A DNA stretch of 64,000 nt from Punica granatum (Eukaryota > Streptophyta > Magnoliopsida > Myrtales > Lythraceae). Below, in pieces: positions 60,332 to 64,000 of the stretch. The notes under the pieces are model-generated. The model searched no databases and was not told where the DNA came from. It was given only the letters and a program-made list of their open reading frames with translations. The stretch spans positions 5,961,001 to 6,025,000 of the forward strand of contig NC_045127.1 of NCBI RefSeq assembly GCF_007655135.1, written 5' to 3'. The stretch's first letter is position 1. Each line of letters starts with the position of its first letter. Position numbers and translations under genes: made by a program.

Positions 60332-63300
60332 ATGGCGGTGAAGAAGGTAGTAGAATCGGTTTCCACAGTTGTCATTTTCGTCACCTTAGTGCTGCTGCTG
60401 CTGCTGCTGCATAATCATGGTGGAGCTCAAGCTCAAGCTCAACCGATCACCGATCCTTCTGAAGGTATCTCTTCCTCTCCCGGGAGCAACATCACCTTCC
60501 ATTATTGAATCAGTTATTGTGATCGTTGTGTGAACCAAACATGATATAACCGCCAAATTTGAATATATATGAAGTAAAACGAACAAATGCCCCGGGAGTC
60601 GTACCTTTCTTTCATTTTAACCCTTTCGGTCCTCCAATTGCAGTGCGCGCTTTGACCTCATTGTACCAGCAATGGGGGAAACAGGCATCGTCGGCTCAGT
60701 GGAACATAAGCAAAGAGCCATGCCAAGGAGCTGCCGTTGACGACACGGATATTTTAGAAACAGCACACAACCCTTTCTTCAAGTGCGACTGTTCGTATGA
60801 TGGTGGCTCTACATGCCACATCACTAAACTGTACCTACCGCCCCTGTTCCTTCCTCCTCTAGCAACTGAAACGACTCTTCATTTTACCTCCTGGATGTCC
60901 AGCGCGTTTTGAAAAAGTGGAGATCTTTTGAATGAACTTAAGTACCACTTGATATGTCTTCGGTATTCGTTTCAGGAAGGCTACTTCACTGAGTATTACT
61001 GGTCGAATCCCGGATGAGCTCTGGAGTCTGACTTACCTCGAATATCTGTATGTTGTCGGTCTCCTTTTCTGTGCGTAATGACATGCTTCTTGGCAGAAAC
61101 TTTCTATCACTATGTCCTGCTGCTGTTCGTGCGGGTCGATGTATTAATCTTTCTGGTGCATTTTAACAGGTCGTTGCAGAAAAATCTTTTGACGGGTCCC
61201 TTATCTCCATCAATAGGAAATCTTACTCGCCTAGAATACCTGTGCGCTGGCTCATCTGGACTTTTGTTTCAAAAATTACAAATAGCATAGATGCAGTTCA
61301 TACATCTGACTCTTTTCGAGAATCCTTTTCCTGTGCATTTTGTTTTTTGCCCAGGATTCTTCGTGAGAATGCATTATTGGGAGAACTTCCAAAGGAACTT
61401 GGGCGGCTTACTAGTTTAATAGTGTTGTAAGCTATCCTCACTACTGACATTCTGATATTGTTTCCTCATAGCGATGTAGTGATTGCTATCTTTGAATTTT
61501 GCAGAGGCTTAGGGACAAACAAGTTTTCTGGTACCCCACCAGCTGAACTCGGAAATATAACAAAATTGCAGAAACTGTAAGTTTCGCTCTGGTTTCTTTT
61601 TCCGTATTATGCTTGCCACTATGGGCAGAATTCAAGAACCGAAACATGAAATAGCAGATGAGAAAATAAAGGAGATTTTGTTGCTTTTCGTCATCTTTAA
61701 CTTGTTTGGGACAAACTTTCTTTTATCCCAGAGTCCATTTAGGCGACCCCGTCGATGAATCAAATTGACATTGGTAATCGTCTTACTCCATTAACTATTA
61801 CAACTTGTTAAAGGATGCAACAGCAACACAATCATTTTGTGTGCAGTTATCTCGGCAGTTGCAGTTTCAGTGGTCCGCTTCCTTCAACATTTGCCAAGTT
61901 CACAAGCCTGCAAGTGTTGTGAGAGCTTCCGGCTTTACTATTTCTTTTTACGTTTTATCAGTTTAACTTCCTTTTTGCAAGTTAATTTGAACTATAATTT
62001 TCAAATGATGTTTTGATTGCGTATAGACGGCTAGGAGACAGTGAACTCTCTGGCAGAATACCAAACTTTGCAGGGAACTGGACAGAGCTAATCGAGTTGT
62101 AAGACACCGTCGCCTCTATGTTCTTTGCATTTTTTTATAGTCATGATTGGTCATGAATAATAAACTTTTGCTTCAACTATCAAATCCAGTTTCATTACTT
62201 CCAAAGAACCAAGTATAAAGAATATTGTCTATTATTATGTTGTCCATCAAATAGCAAACTTGCTCGAATTGTCCTAAACGTTTTTGCAGGTCGATTCGTG
62301 GAACTTCCCTTGAAGGTCCAATTCGATCAGCTTTTTCGGCGTTAACCTCTCTAGAAACCTTGTGAGTGACCAGTTTTACTCTCACATTTTTTTGTCCTGA
62401 TATGAATAGAAACCTCTCACAATTGATCTCTGATGCAAATGCAGGATAATCAGCGACCTGTCCGGCAGTAGCTCTTCTATGGCATTTCTGAAAGATCTGA
62501 AAAACTTGAGTGTCCTGTAAGTAATCAATGGTTCTGGTAGTTCTATCAGGCTTCCTTAAACGTATTGAATGCGTTATACTTGCTCCCCTGTTTTGCAGGA
62601 CTTTGAGAAATAATAATATTTCCGATTCAATTCCATCCAACATTGGAGATTTTCGAAGTTTGATTGCACTGTAAGAACTTCTTCTTTATCGAGGGCACAG
62701 TTAGCAGCAAGTGAAAGTCAAGTCTCTTTAGATAGCATTTTATCACCTGTCCTGAAAGAAGCAAAGTTTTCCTGGTTATTAGTTGATAGGACCGTAAAAA
62801 TAAAATGGTTTTCTAAACAAGGAGAACCATCTCTTAGCACAGGCCTCCTCTAGATTTTGATTGAAGACATAGAGTTCATTAACCAACCATTTTTCCTCTA
62901 ACTTAAGCTTGTGAGACGGTGATCCACATGTATGTCAAGCTTGTAGGAGATGGTGGATCTTTCTCACTGACACCAATTGAGAGTTGCTCGAAGATCATTT
63001 ATCGCTTGTTTGGATCGTTATGCAGGGGTAAAATTGTATAATAGTCCTTCATAACCTCCTAAACCTGCGATGCTAAGCTTTTAATTTCTTCATTTGTACC
63101 TTTCCAACAATCCCCTTTGTACCCGAACTCATCCTTTTGCATACTTATACTGTGCATACTTCATCATCCTATAATATGCGTTCTGTGATAGGGATCTTAG
63201 CTTCAACAACTTGGTTGGCCAGATTCCGGAATCGCTATTCGGTTTGAAGAACCTTACTCACTTGTACTGCTCTCTCTCCATGTGCTCATACTTATGCCTT

Positions 63301-64000
63301 GCCAGATAAATTCCCCCAATGACGAAAGCAGTGCTTCCATTTCTCAGGTTCCTTGGAAATAATAGATTAACTGGTGCCATTCCAGCACAAAAAAGCAACT
63401 CTCTCATGTACATGTAAGAAAACCCATGCTCTCCCCCAGCTTTTTCCCAGCAATAACAGCAAAATTCTAATTGGCAATTGCAGATTTATGTCTTAAAGCT
63501 CTTGCTCATGGTAAAGATTGTGTACAGTACATCTAAGTGATAGATTTACATGGAAGCTTCAATTAACATCTTAAACGCATTGTGCTTTCAGAGACCTGTC
63601 CTACAACAATTTACATGGAAGCCTTCCTTCTTGGGTATACCAGCAGAACCTACAAATGTATGCGAGGAATTTGTCTGATATATTTATGGGATATGAATTT
63701 TTCCATTTTTGTTATCTACTTCGAGAGAGAATAACCCGGAATCTTTCTTGAATGTACGTGCAGTAATCTGCTTGCCAACAACTTCACGATAGGAAACTCT
63801 AACAGGTAATATCTTGGTTCAACTCGCCACTTATGCTCAGATTATATCTCGATGTTCTTCGGTGATCATATTTGAGCACGGGACACTTGTCTGACAGAAG
63901 AACAGTTATCAAGCACAGGCACTTGGCCTACCCTTCGAAGATGATATTAGTCTGCTAACAATATAATTTTCTTAATCACATATATGAATATTAGCATGTC
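60332..64000 (+). CDS. Second LRR-malectin receptor-like kinase, truncated by the window
   Basis: Paralogue of the preceding kinase. Fifteen exons are visible: 60332-60464, 60644-60830, 60976-61047, 61170-61241, 61355-61426, 61505-61576, 61847-61918, 62027-62098, 62290-62361, 62445-62516, 62599-62670, 63192-63263, 63348-63413, 63592-63657, 63764-63805. The splice phases and 72 bp LRR exons match gene 1 one for one, and exon 2 is 187 bp in both. Seen: signal peptide with a six-Leu run and 'AQAQAQ', N-terminal cap 'KEPCQGAAVDD', then the LRRs. Malectin, transmembrane and kinase parts would lie past the window edge, so function of the whole cannot be judged. No stop or frameshift in the visible part. 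Intron 1 is 179 bp, against 1581 bp in gene 1. Confidence 0.92.
60392..60409 (+). repeat. (CTG)6 coding repeat in a signal peptide
   Basis: Six in-frame CTG codons encode the poly-Leu core of the second kinase's signal peptide. Slippage here would change hydrophobic core length without a frameshift. Confidence 0.85.

Noticed and set aside
62173..62643. 156-codon minus-strand frame
   Set aside because: Antisense shadow of LRR exons 9-11 of the second receptor kinase.

Overview
The window looks like nuclear DNA of a flowering plant, most likely a eudicot. The genes are split by short AT-rich GT..AG introns, the spacers are AT-rich, and the recognisable genes (ubiquitin-RUB fusion, SAUR, CFL1-like, LRR-VIII receptor kinases) are plant families. 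I cannot name the species from the sequence alone. All exon borders were placed by eye from splice consensus, reading frame and family knowledge; none is confirmed by transcripts.

Layout. 0.57-2.26 kb (minus): a ubiquitin-RUB (NEDD8-like) fusion precursor in three exons. 2.5-7.65 kb: two diverged copies of a ~1.8 kb block on either side of a decayed LINE tail. 7.95-9.76 kb (minus): a two-exon CFL1-like repressor-type protein with EAR motifs and a Cys-pair motif. 9.8-22.9 kb: no convincing host gene, but MITE copies, short tandem repeats and retroelement debris. 22.98-27.24 kb: a 4.26 kb PIF/Harbinger DNA transposon with TAA target duplications, imperfect terminal inverted repeats, a Myb/SANT-like ORF1 and a DDE transposase, carrying one frameshift and two in-frame TAG codons. 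29.09-29.52 kb (minus): an intronless SAUR gene. 30.9-31.5 kb: LTR-type fragments. 33.26-36.45 kb: five tandem units of ~453 bp with a 912 bp Mutator-like MITE (9 bp target duplication, ~128 bp inverted repeats) inserted in the array. 37.07-40.85 kb: two related hAT-like non-autonomous elements in opposite orientation. 41.57-44.94 kb (plus): a nine-exon kynurenine aminotransferase-like PLP enzyme with a LINE fragment antisense in intron 5. 45.0-47.4 kb: a three-copy diverged repeat. 50.17-59.22 kb (plus): a complete 20-exon LRR-malectin receptor kinase (1037 aa predicted). 60.33 kb to the window end: a second, tandem receptor kinase of the same family, truncated by the window.

How the parts relate. 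The host genes are ordinary and do not form a functional cluster; only the two receptor kinases are obviously linked, as a tandem duplication. Nearly everything else that is structured is transposon biology: Harbinger, Mutator, hAT, LINE and LTR remnants plus MITEs. I found no sequence that demands a wholly new biological system. The best leads are the nearly intact Harbinger and its lesions, the Mutator MITE dated by its position in the tandem array, and the unclassified 176 bp MITE family.
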